Below are positions 1-7,935 of a stretch of DNA of 41,070 nucleotides, in pieces; position 1 is the first letter of the stretch, and the number at the start of each line of letters is the position of its first letter. The notes below the pieces were generated by a model. The model was not told where the DNA came from and ran no database searches. It worked only from the letters and a program-made list of their open reading frames with translations. The translations under genes and the position numbers were made by a program. The DNA lies in assembly GCA_964546955.1 (NCBI GenBank), contig CAZJLP010000046.1, positions 1-41,070 on the forward strand, written 5' to 3'. This DNA is from CAZJLP01 sp964546955 (GTDB taxonomy: Bacteria > Verrucomicrobiota > Verrucomicrobiia > Opitutales > Opitutaceae).

Positions 1-806
1 TTGTATACCACCGCGTATTCGGGCTCGATCCCGGAGGGATCGATGTTCGCCGCCTGGGTGAAATCCGGAACCGCATTGATGAAAGCCTGCTGCCCCGCCG
101 AATTGCCCGGATTGCCGACGGCTGAAACGTAGGGATTGCGAATACCACTGAGACTGGCTCCGCTACCAAGGTTGCCGGAGGAAAAGTCGACCGTGGTGGC
201 GGCGGTGATCGTGCTCACCTGCGCCGCAGACGCGATTCCGCCAAGCGAAATCACGCTGATCGATCCGCGGGCGTCCGATCCGTCGTTGGCCGCCGAGGTG
301 CCGGGATTCGCTTCGCCCTCGTTCGCGACAACGAGGCGAGAGCCATCGGAAGAAAACGTCACGCTGTCCGCATTATAACCCACGCTGACGGTGTTCAGCA
401 GCGCCCCTGTTGTGTAGTCGAAGAACGCCAGCTTGCTTACCGTCGTCGTATTCGCCGTCGGAATCACGGTCGCGACGCCAAAGCCTCGTCCCAGTGGATC
501 GAGCGCAACGCTGCTGACGGAAAAGGTGGCGGCCTGTCCAAAAACGCCGGAGAGATCCGCCGTGGCGCGATACGTCGCGCCCGAGCCGGTGAAGTTGTAT
601 AGATTCACCCCTTGCGTGCTTCCGGGCGTATTTCCCGTAAAGTAGGTGGTAGCGAGGGTGAAGTTATCGCGCGTGTAGGCGACGATTTCCCCGCCTCCCG
701 GCAAGGCAACCTGCCCTGCATAGGAAAGATCGGTCTGCGCGCGGGCGGCAACGGCTGAAGTAAGGAGGACTGCAATGAGCCCCCTGGCGGAAAAGTGATG
801 CTTCAT
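1..806 (-). CDS. Secreted choice-of-anchor I family beta-propeller protein (3' end cut by window)
   Basis: The reading frame is open from an ATG at 806 to the left edge, giving 268 visible residues with the C-terminus missing. Residues 1-24 form a Sec signal peptide ending ARAQ. The rest is Thr/Ser/Gly-rich beta-strand sequence typical of a surface or periplasmic beta-propeller. Family marks are SSDGSRLVVANEGE (152-165), then GSDARGSISVISL, and an IEPEY motif close to the edge, which match choice-of-anchor I proteins (LVVANEGE followed by DIEPEY). The enzymatic role of this family is unclear; some members are annotated as phosphatase-like or esterase-like. It is divergent from the DinB-like gene with a shared intergenic space of about 140 bases. 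Assignment rests on motifs only. Confidence 0.75.
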   Translation of the reverse strand, partial: MKHHFSARGLIAVLLTSAVAARAQTDLSYAGQVALPGGGEIVAYTRDNFTLATTYFTGNTPGSTQGVNLYNFTGSGATYRATADLSGVFGQAATFSVSSVALDPLGRGFGVATVIPTANTTTVSKLAFFDYTTGALLNTVSVGYNADSVTFSSDGSRLVVANEGEANPGTSAANDGSDARGSISVISLGGIASAAQVSTITAATTVDFSSGNLGSGASLSGIRNPYVSAVGNPGNSAGQQAFINAVPDFTQAANIDPSGIEPEYAVVY

Positions 807-944
807 GGAACCCATAGCTCTTGTACACCCTCGCGTTTTGTCCAGATCAACGACGTGACATTCGCGTGACGAGGCGTGGAAACGCGATGGATTGGGATCG
901 CGCCGTCCCGCGGCGCGACTAGCCTGCACTCGCTGTTACAACCC

Positions 945-1562
945 ATGAATACCATCAAACGTCTATTGATCGCCTGTTCTTTGGCTGCGGCGCTGTTCGC
1001 CCAAGGTCTGAACGCCCAAGAACTCACAGCGCAGGAACTCGCCCGCGCCAACGATTACCTCAAGAAAACCAGCGGGGACTTGCTGGCGAGCGTTCAAGGA
1101 CTCTCCGAGGCGCAGCTAAACTTCAAACCAGCGCCCGTACGGTGGTCGGTCGCCGAGACCGCCGAGCACATCGCGGCCGCGGAGGACTTCCTGCGCGACA
1201 TGATTCAAAACAAGGTCCTGCCAGCGCCGGGTCATGCTGAGCCGGTGAACGTGAAAGAGACCGACGATTTTGTTGTCGCCGCCATTCCCGATCGCACGCG
1301 CAAGGCCCAGGCGCCGGAGCCTCTCGTTCCCACCAAGCGGTTCGGCAGCATGGAAAAGACGCTCAAGCATTTCAAAGAGGCGCGCGCAAAGACGCTGGCC
1401 CTCCTCAATGAGACCAAGGATCTGCGGGCCCATGTCACCGACAGTCCGCTCGGCAAGAAACTCGATGCCTACCAATGGATTCTCTTCATCGCCGCGCACT
1501 CGGAACGCCACACGAAACAGATCGAGGAAGTAAAAGCCGATCCAGGATTTCCGAAGAAGTAG
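945..1562 (+). CDS. DinB-fold protein with signal peptide
   Basis: A 205-residue protein with an N-terminal hydrophobic signal (RLLIACSLAAALFAQGLNAQ), so it is probably exported. The body is a four-helix DinB-like domain. Three histidines sit in the family arrangement: H75 in AETAEHIAAAEDF near the first helix pair, and H185 and H189 in HSERHTK of the last helix. This is the metal-binding triad pattern seen in DinB/YfiT proteins, many of which are metal-dependent thiol transferases or have no known activity. The ATG at 945 was chosen because an in-frame upstream start at 876 would put a charged stretch before the signal peptide. The family is certain enough; the reaction is not predictable from sequence. 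Confidence 0.85.
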   Translation: MNTIKRLLIACSLAAALFAQGLNAQELTAQELARANDYLKKTSGDLLASVQGLSEAQLNFKPAPVRWSVAETAEHIAAAEDFLRDMIQNKVLPAPGHAEPVNVKETDDFVVAAIPDRTRKAQAPEPLVPTKRFGSMEKTLKHFKEARAKTLALLNETKDLRAHVTDSPLGKKLDAYQWILFIAAHSERHTKQIEEVKADPGFPKK

Positions 1563-1826
1563 ACGCGACCCTGATTGCTCTCAATTCGAGGTTGATACGA
1601 CGGAGACGGAACTTGCCGTCCCGGCAGGTTTGTTCGTTCGTCACGTCGCTAGACAGTGAAGGCCAACAGCCCGCCGGGACGGAGGGCTCCACCTTATCTG
1701 TCGCATTTTCGGAGGCTCTCTCGCAAAGGTGAGGCGCGCCCGCCGTCCAGCCCCTCCTCCCTTCGGGTGACAACCGCGCGGGCGATCGAACTGGCGTGCG
1801 CTGCGCGGGTGGGCTGGGCTGGGGGC

Positions 1827-2807
1827 ATGACGCCCCTCGCCTCCCGCGTTGAAAACCGCCGCGCCTTCCTGACCCGGACCGCGCTTCTTCCTCTTTGCGC
1901 ATCGTTTCCCTCGGCCCTGCGGGCAGCCGATCCGGTGGCAGCCCCGCACGCCCAGCCGAGTCGGAAGCCGGGCCCGAAGCTCAAACTGAGCCTGAATGCT
2001 TTTTCCTTCAACGATCTGCTCCGAAATCACGCCCAGAACAAGACGCCAGGGATGTCCTTGTTCGAATTGCTGGAATATTGCGCGCAGTATGACTTCGAAG
2101 CCATCGATCCTACTGGGTATTACTTCCCTGGATACCCGGAAGTTCCGCCGGACGCCTTCATCAACGACTTCAAGCGCCGGGCATTTCAACTCGGCCTCGA
2201 GATCAGCGGGACCGGGGTTCGCAACGACTTCGCATTGCCGGACCCCGCCAAACGCGCGGCCGACGTGAAACACGCGAAGGCCTGGATAGAAGTTGCGGCC
2301 AAGTTGGGCGCCCCGGCTCTTCGCGTTTTTGCCGGCCTTGTGCCCAAGGGCTACGAAGACAACTGGGCCGAACCCGCCCAATGGATCGTCGAATGCCTGC
2401 AGGAATGCGCCGAGTATGGCCGGAAGTACGGCGTATTGATCGGCGTACAGAACCACGGGGACATGCTTCGTAATGCCGAACAGACACTCTACGTTCTCAA
2501 ACGCGTCGCCTCCGATTGGGTCGGCGTCATCGTCGACACCGGCAACATGATGACCCCCGATCCGTACGCGGATATCGCCCAGGTCGCTCCGCATGCCGTG
2601 AACTGGCAGATCAAAGAAAGCGCCCACGGCAACAAAAGCGCCGTCCTGACCGACCTGCCCAAGTTGATCCGGATCATCAAGGAAAGCGGCTATCGCGGTT
2701 ATATCCCAATCGAGACGCTCGTCGGTACCTCCACCGCCCAAGGCAAAGCTTACGAACCCTACTCGCGGGTACTCGAGTTTGCCTCGGCGGTCCGGGCGGC
2801 ACTTTGA
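1827..2807 (+). CDS. Exported sugar phosphate isomerase/epimerase (xylose isomerase-like TIM barrel)
   Basis: A 326-residue protein. The N-terminus has a Tat-like leader (ENRRAFLTRTALLPLCASFPSALRA), suggesting export in a folded state. The rest is an AP endonuclease 2 / xylose isomerase-like TIM barrel: LKLSLNAFSFN at the first strand, YDFEAIDPTGYYFPGYPE with the acidic residue after the second strand, GVQNHGDML on the metal-binding strand, VIVDTGNMM and NWQIKESAHG further on, and a final IPIETL strand with a C-terminal Glu. These match the Glu/Asp/His/Glu metal site of hydroxypyruvate isomerase and tagatose epimerase relatives. Such proteins isomerise or epimerise sugars or inositols; the substrate cannot be named. 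Upstream in-frame starts exist, but the ATG at 1827 gives a sensible leader. Confidence 0.85.
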   Translation: MTPLASRVENRRAFLTRTALLPLCASFPSALRAADPVAAPHAQPSRKPGPKLKLSLNAFSFNDLLRNHAQNKTPGMSLFELLEYCAQYDFEAIDPTGYYFPGYPEVPPDAFINDFKRRAFQLGLEISGTGVRNDFALPDPAKRAADVKHAKAWIEVAAKLGAPALRVFAGLVPKGYEDNWAEPAQWIVECLQECAEYGRKYGVLIGVQNHGDMLRNAEQTLYVLKRVASDWVGVIVDTGNMMTPDPYADIAQVAPHAVNWQIKESAHGNKSAVLTDLPKLIRIIKESGYRGYIPIETLVGTSTAQGKAYEPYSRVLEFASAVRAAL

Positions 2808-2870
2808 CTTATCATTTGCGATCAATACGCGACCGCTCGACTAGCAGCCGGGTATTCGTAGCGTGTGTAC

Positions 2871-3707
2871 ATGCTGATCGCCACCCGAACGCTTGCTCAA
2901 CATCTCGACAACTCGACGTGGGTAGTTTTCGACTGCCGGCACGATCTTGTTGATCACCAGCGGGGCGCCAAGCTCTACGCGCAAAGCCATATTCCGGGAG
3001 CGCATTTCGCGCCCGTGGAAAACGCGCTTTCCGGCCCGAAGTCTGGGCGCAATGGACGGCACCCGCTCCCCGAGCCGGCTGACTTTGCGACCTTCCTCAG
3101 TTCACACGGTGTCACGGCCGACACGCAAATCGTGGCTTATGACGATGTCGGGGGACAATACGCGGCGCGGCTCTGGTGGCTCGCACGGTGGATCGGCCTG
3201 CGCAAGATCGCGGTGCTCGATGGAGGATTCCCCAAATGGCAGGCCGACAACCTACCTGTCACCGCCGCGGTGCCCACGCCAGGCGGTACGGGTCAATTCG
3301 TCGCACGCGCGAATCCTTCTTTGTCGGTGACAGCGGAAGATATCCTGGCGCTCCTTCCCAAGGATAAACTTGCTGTCGTCGACGCTCGCGCGGCCGAGCG
3401 ATTCCGCGGTGAAACGGAACCGATCGACACCGTCGCAGGCCGCATCCCGGGAGCGGTCAATCGGTTCTTTAAACTCAATCTGAATGCGGATCTCACGATG
3501 CGGCCCGCCGCCGAGCTTCGCCGCGAGTTCGAAGCCCTGTTAGGTGGCAGGTCGCCGGCGGACGTCGCGCATCAATGCGGCTCCGGCATCACCGCTTGCG
3601 CCAACGTGTTAGCCATGGAACACGCAGGCCTCTCCGGCTCCAAACTGTACCCGGGCTCCTGGAGCGAGTGGATAGCGGATCCCACCCGGCCGATCGCCCG
3701 GGGCTGA
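2871..3707 (+). CDS. sseA: Thiosulfate / 3-mercaptopyruvate sulfurtransferase (two rhodanese domains)
   Basis: A 278-residue protein made of two rhodanese domains. The N-terminal one (about 1-130) is inactive-like, with VVFDCRHDL, SHIPGAHFAP and YDDVGGQYAARLWWL. The C-terminal one (about 145-278) has the active-site loop CGSGITAC with nucleophile C236, plus VVDARAAERFRGE and GRIPGAVNRFF. The loop CGSG(V/I)TA is the signature of mercaptopyruvate sulfurtransferases more than of thiosulfate rhodaneses (CRKGVT). It would transfer sulfane sulfur from 3-mercaptopyruvate to cyanide or thiol acceptors in the cytoplasm. A GTG two codons upstream (2865) is an alternative start; neither start has a clear ribosome binding site. 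It stands alone, 63 bases after the isomerase gene. Confidence 0.9.
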   Translation: MLIATRTLAQHLDNSTWVVFDCRHDLVDHQRGAKLYAQSHIPGAHFAPVENALSGPKSGRNGRHPLPEPADFATFLSSHGVTADTQIVAYDDVGGQYAARLWWLARWIGLRKIAVLDGGFPKWQADNLPVTAAVPTPGGTGQFVARANPSLSVTAEDILALLPKDKLAVVDARAAERFRGETEPIDTVAGRIPGAVNRFFKLNLNADLTMRPAAELRREFEALLGGRSPADVAHQCGSGITACANVLAMEHAGLSGSKLYPGSWSEWIADPTRPIARG

Positions 3708-3726
3708 GGCATTGTGGAATCAATCC

Positions 3727-3848
3727 TTCTCGTTCTCCTACTCTTACTCGTTCTCGCTCCCCATCACGTCGCTACAGGTAAAAGCAATGCGCCCAGTTCT
3801 CTCGTGTCGGTGGGATGAGAACGAGTAGGAGTAAGAGAATGAGAACGA
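3727..3848. repeat. Inverted pair of degenerate hexamer arrays
   Basis: Positions 3727-3756 read as five hexamers of the form T(T/A)CTC(G/C/T). Positions 3817-3846 read as five hexamers of the form GAG(A/T)A(A/C/G/T), which is the opposite orientation of the same motif. The two arrays are about 60 bases apart and could pair into a long imperfect stem, about 21 of 23 bases over the best stretch. They lie between the stop of the sulfurtransferase gene and the hybrid kinase. They could serve as a terminator-like structure, but no T-tract follows, and the periodicity argues for a repeat element. Confidence 0.7.
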
Positions 3849-3899
3849 TGGTGGAGGGGCGCACTAAGGTGTCCCGCCATGGCACACGAATACGCGTTT

Positions 3900-3916
3900 T
3901 TTCGGTCGCACCGAAA
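3900..3916. promoter_or_regulatory. Perfect 7-bp inverted repeat upstream of hybrid kinase
   Basis: TTTCGGT, spacer CGC, ACCGAAA. It lies about 60-100 bases upstream of the possible kinase starts at 3976 and 4000. It may be an operator half-site pair or a small hairpin. No T-tract follows on either strand, so it is not an obvious terminator. Confidence 0.35.
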
Positions 3917-3999
3917 CGTGCGGGAAAAGAGGGGTGACGTAAGGGGAAGCGACTGAGACTTAAGGTTCTACGCAGTTGGGCCGATGCTCAGGTTTTGGC

Positions 4000-6900
4000 G
4001 TGAACTACCGTACTGCATCCAGGGACCTGCTAGCCGTCAGACTGCTTGCCGGTCTGCTTCTAGCGCTGGCGCTCTGCGCCACGATTGGGATTATTACCGG
4101 GAATTCACGACTTTCGTCGATGTTGCTGAAGGGGTCGCCCATTTCCCCGAGCACCGCCTTCGGTTTGCTTTTCCTCTCGTTTTCGGCAACGGCAATCGCC
4201 TGGAACCGAAGGCGAGCGGCAGTTATTCCTGCACTCCTGGTCCTGTCAGTCGGCAGCCTGCATCTGTGGGCGCACCTGACAGGAACCCACCGCGCGGTGC
4301 ACACTTGGTTGCTGCAAACAGTGGTGCCCTTCATTCCCCCGGGCTCGACGCGGGTGAGTCTGACCAATGCTTGCTTGTTGGTCCTCAGTGGCGCCGTGCT
4401 TCTCGTCCTCAGTCGGCCCAAACCGCCCGCCAGCGTGCTCGCCATAGCAGGAGCGGTCTGTCTCGGCGTCACGGGTTCCCGCCTGATCGGTTACGTGGCG
4501 GGCTCCTCGCAGAGTTACGATTGGGGAAGCACGTTGGGCATGTCTCTGCCGACCGCGCTTTGCTTTGGGATCTTCGGCACCTTTCTGGTCATCGAAGCGA
4601 GGAGAGCCGCGGCGAGTTCGAGCACCATTCTCTCTCTTTCGGCCGCGGGTGTGGCGCTGTTGTGTTCCAGCGGAGCGGTGATGATGGTCATCAACCACGA
4701 ACTCGTGAAGGCGAGTCGCGCCGTGGAACAAACGCTCGATATCGAAACGAGGACGGAACGATGCGTCGCTTCCATCGCGAGGATGGAGGCCTGCGCAAGA
4801 GGGTACGCCCTGTCGGGCGACCCGTGGATGGCTCAGAGAAAGCAAGTGAACGAACGCATGGCTCTGCGCGATCTTGCGAGGCTCGAGGAATTCTCCGCAT
4901 CGAACTCGTCTCAGCTCGAGGATTTTCGGGAGATCAGACGCCATGTGCACCAAAAAATAGATTTCAACGAACGCCTGATGGAGGCTCGGCGCGCCGACTC
5001 GCTCGAGCAGGCGGCCCAGGTGCTCGGCCGTGAACCGCCCCCGCTGAGCCGCCGCCTGGTGGAGCTCTTCGATCGAGTTCGTGCGCGGCAGCATGAAGCC
5101 CTCGAGGTCAGCCGGCAGCGCAGCGAGGCGCTCGCGACCAATGCGCAACGCGTGCTCACGACGGGGTGTCTGCTTGCGATCGGGTTAGTCGCCGCGGCCT
5201 TTTACCAAACCTCGCGCGCCCGGCGCGAAATCGAGCTGGCCAAACAGCAGTTGGAAGTCGCCCATGAGCAGCTGGAGCGACGGGTGGCCGAACGCACGTC
5301 GGCGCTGACTGCTTCCGAACGAAACGCGCGGGAAATGCAGACACGCCTGCAAACCGTCCTGAACAGCAGTCCCATCGTCATGTGGGCGATTGACGCGAAT
5401 GGCATTTTCACTGCGATCGACGGCAAGGGGGTCGAACTCCAACAGATCGATCGCGACCGTCTTCTGGGCACATCGATCTTCGATCTCATCAAAGACAATC
5501 CTGAGCTGACCGAAATCACCCGCCGCGCCCTGCGCGGAGAGATTCGCCACTCGGAAGTCCACTTCAAGGGCGTGTATTTCGAAAACCGATATGGAATACT
5601 CAATAAGCCCGACGGCTCCCTCGAAACCCTGGTCTGTGTTTCAATCGATATCACGAGCCGTCGGGACGCCGAACGGTTGGCCTTGAGCGAGCGCACCGCT
5701 CAGGAGGCCTCGCGCTTGAAGTCGACCTTCCTGGCCAACATGAGCCATGAAATCCGCACACCGATGAACGGCGTCATTGGCATGACGACGCTGCTTCGCC
5801 AGACCTCGCTGAATTCCGAGCAGCGCGAGATGGCCGATGTCGTCCAGAAAAGCGCGGAAAATCTGTTGACGATCATCGATGACATTCTCGATTTTTCGAA
5901 GATCGAGGCAGGCAAACTCAAGATGGATCCGCTCGATACCGATCTGCGGCAATTGATCGAAGAGATTCTCGCCGCTCTCTCTCCGAAGGCATTCGAGAAA
6001 AAACTCGAAGTGGTGAACGATTTTCACCCGGGCGCGCCCATGCGAATCGTCTGTGATCCCGTGCGCCTCAGGCAGGTCATCACCAATTTTGTCGGCAACG
6101 CCATCAAGTTCACTGAAGCCGGCGAGGTTGTTGTCACCACCGACTGCTTGGCGGACACGCCGGCCAGCGCCCTACTGCGCATCTCCGTTCGCGATACCGG
6201 CATCGGCATTTCGGCCGAAGGACGCGATAAGTTGTTTCAAGCGTTTTCGCAGGCGGATAGCTCGGTCACCCGGAGGTTTGGTGGCTCGGGCCTTGGGCTC
6301 ACTATTTCCCGCCAGTTGATCGAATTGATGGGCGGCAAGGTGGGTGTGAGCAGCGAACTCGGCCAAGGTTCGACGTTTTGGTGCGAAATCGAATTTCCAA
6401 AGTCCTCCGCCCAACCTCCGAGCGACACGCGACCGGGTCGATCGCTCCGAGCCCTTCTGATCGACGACCACCCTCGGGCCTCCGCCGTCTTGACGCGTCA
6501 GTTGGGGGAACTGGGACTGAGCGCGCAGTCCGTCGCTTCCCTGGAAGAGGCCGTCGAGGAGCTGAAAGCTTCCCACGGCCGATCTCCTTACGACGTGATC
6601 CTGCTCGACGACGAGGTGGAGGGAACGCCACGGGAAAAATGCGTGGAACTTCTCCGCGCGCAGCCGGCTGCCGCCGATATACCCGTCCTGCTCCTTTCGT
6701 CGAAAGGACTCATTTTCGACGTCTCGATGCCCGCCTACCGTCACTTCGCGTCCGTCCTCGCCAAACCCGTTCGTTGGTCACAGCTTCGGCGCTCGATCAC
6801 TGACATCCTCAGGCCCGTCGAGCACGCTCCCCATGGCTCCATCACTGCCGACAAATCGCCCAATTTTGCGCTGAGAATTCTGTTGGCGGAAGACGATCGC

Positions 6901-7272
6901 GTGAATCACATGGTCGCCGTCGGTATGTTGGGGTCCATGGGCCACAGGATCGACGTCGCGGTCAACGGAGCCGAGGCCTTCGCCCGATTCTGCAAACAAT
7001 CCTACGACCTCGTGCTGATGGACTGCCATATGCCCGTTTTGGACGGTTACGGTGCCGCGCGCAAAATCCGGGAGTTTGAGAGCCACACCGGGCAGGCGCG
7101 GACCCCCATTGTCGCTCTGACCGCGAGCGCGATGGCCCAGGACCGCTTGGCCTGCCTTGAGGCCGGTATGGACGACTTCACCAGCAAGCCCATTCTCATC
7201 GATGAGCTTCGTGCCGTGTTGCGTCGCAGCACGCGGAAACAGCCGCCGGTGCAGTGGTCGAATCTCGCTTAG
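4000..7272 (+). CDS. Hybrid sensor histidine kinase: multi-TM, CHASE3, PAS, HisKA, HATPase, two receiver domains
   Basis: A membrane sensor kinase of about 1090 residues. From the N-terminus: six or seven hydrophobic segments up to about residue 235, a CHASE3-like helical region with a closing transmembrane segment (about 240-410), a coiled coil, a PAS domain (PIVMWAIDANGIFTAIDGKG onward), then HisKA with FLANMSHEIRTPMNG. Numbered from an upstream TTG at 3976, the phosphorylated His is H591; from the GTG at 4000 it is H583. An HATPase domain follows (N-box NFVGNAIKFTEAG, DTGIGIS, GGSGLGLTIS). Receiver 1 has IDDHP and LLDDEVEG (D878/D879 in the longer numbering); receiver 2 has LLAEDDRVNH, LMDCHMPVLDG (D1016) and TSKP. 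No output domain or adjacent DNA-binding regulator is present, so the final partner is elsewhere. The start is uncertain. Confidence 0.92.
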   Translation: MNYRTASRDLLAVRLLAGLLLALALCATIGIITGNSRLSSMLLKGSPISPSTAFGLLFLSFSATAIAWNRRRAAVIPALLVLSVGSLHLWAHLTGTHRAVHTWLLQTVVPFIPPGSTRVSLTNACLLVLSGAVLLVLSRPKPPASVLAIAGAVCLGVTGSRLIGYVAGSSQSYDWGSTLGMSLPTALCFGIFGTFLVIEARRAAASSSTILSLSAAGVALLCSSGAVMMVINHELVKASRAVEQTLDIETRTERCVASIARMEACARGYALSGDPWMAQRKQVNERMALRDLARLEEFSASNSSQLEDFREIRRHVHQKIDFNERLMEARRADSLEQAAQVLGREPPPLSRRLVELFDRVRARQHEALEVSRQRSEALATNAQRVLTTGCLLAIGLVAAAFYQTSRARREIELAKQQLEVAHEQLERRVAERTSALTASERNAREMQTRLQTVLNSSPIVMWAIDANGIFTAIDGKGVELQQIDRDRLLGTSIFDLIKDNPELTEITRRALRGEIRHSEVHFKGVYFENRYGILNKPDGSLETLVCVSIDITSRRDAERLALSERTAQEASRLKSTFLANMSHEIRTPMNGVIGMTTLLRQTSLNSEQREMADVVQKSAENLLTIIDDILDFSKIEAGKLKMDPLDTDLRQLIEEILAALSPKAFEKKLEVVNDFHPGAPMRIVCDPVRLRQVITNFVGNAIKFTEAGEVVVTTDCLADTPASALLRISVRDTGIGISAEGRDKLFQAFSQADSSVTRRFGGSGLGLTISRQLIELMGGKVGVSSELGQGSTFWCEIEFPKSSAQPPSDTRPGRSLRALLIDDHPRASAVLTRQLGELGLSAQSVASLEEAVEELKASHGRSPYDVILLDDEVEGTPREKCVELLRAQPAAADIPVLLLSSKGLIFDVSMPAYRHFASVLAKPVRWSQLRRSITDILRPVEHAPHGSITADKSPNFALRILLAEDDRVNHMVAVGMLGSMGHRIDVAVNGAEAFARFCKQSYDLVLMDCHMPVLDGYGAARKIREFESHTGQARTPIVALTASAMAQDRLACLEAGMDDFTSKPILIDELRAVLRRSTRKQPPVQWSNLA

Positions 7273-7384
7273 GGCTGTGCCCGAATGTGGTTGGCGCCGC
7301 GGGGAGGGCGCCACCTGTGCCATACGCGCCCTAAATCAACAAGCTTCGTTCGGTCCGTCCAGGCCGCGGGTGCTAAAGGTGTCC

Positions 7385-7756
7385 ATGATCACCGACCCGA
7401 CGCAAAATGTTAGGCGATCGCTAAAGGATATCGTCTCAACCCTACCCCGATCCTCAAAGATCCTGCTGGCCGCAAGCGCACTTTTCTCGTGCGTCGGCTT
7501 TTGTGGCGCCGCGCTTCTGCTCGCCGGGTCCAATTCCTCCCAGCCCGTCGATGGAATAGCAGGGAGCATGACCTCGATCGGCTTCCTCTTGGCCCAGCTT
7601 TCGTTCTTGTTGGTCTCACTGCCCCCAAAGCCCAACAACCCCGACCAACTTGCACAGTGGAAGGACGAGCACGCTCAACAGCTCATACTCCGACCTATTC
7701 TCTTCGCGATTTTCGCGGCCTTGCTCGTTTTCGAATTTATCCGCCTCTACCAATAG
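7385..7756 (+). CDS. Small integral membrane protein, unknown function
   Basis: A 123-residue protein beginning at the ATG at 7385, about 110 bases after the kinase stop. It has three hydrophobic segments: SSKILLAASALFSCVGFCGAA, a second around SIGFLLAQLSFLLVSLP, and a third, PILFAIFAALLVFEFIRLY, at the C-terminus. Between the last two is a hydrophilic stretch, PPKPNNPDQLAQWKDEHAQQ. I do not recognise a family. Its position suggests possible co-transcription with the kinase, but there is no overlap or tight spacing. The coding assignment rests on composition and membrane-segment pattern. Confidence 0.6.
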   Translation: MITDPTQNVRRSLKDIVSTLPRSSKILLAASALFSCVGFCGAALLLAGSNSSQPVDGIAGSMTSIGFLLAQLSFLLVSLPPKPNNPDQLAQWKDEHAQQLILRPILFAIFAALLVFEFIRLYQ

Positions 7757-7935
7757 CCGTTCCGACCTTTCTAGTTTGGGACAGGTTTTCCGCCTCCTCG
7801 GGATCCTCTTTTGCTCGTGTACGCGGATACCGCATAGCGGACCCCGCCGCGGCACTTTGCTGATCTTTTAATACGTAGGCTCGGGACATTTCTTTGTCGG
7901 ATTTCAGCTCGGCTGACGACATACTGACAAAGACC

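Noticed and set aside
1641..2825. A 394-codon open frame on the minus strand
   Set aside because: It is the shadow of the sugar isomerase gene on the plus strand; no family motif and a long basic tail.
4246..5148. A 300-codon open frame on the minus strand inside the kinase gene
   Set aside because: The plus-strand kinase has continuous domain evidence over this stretch; the reverse product is Arg/His-rich and without pattern.
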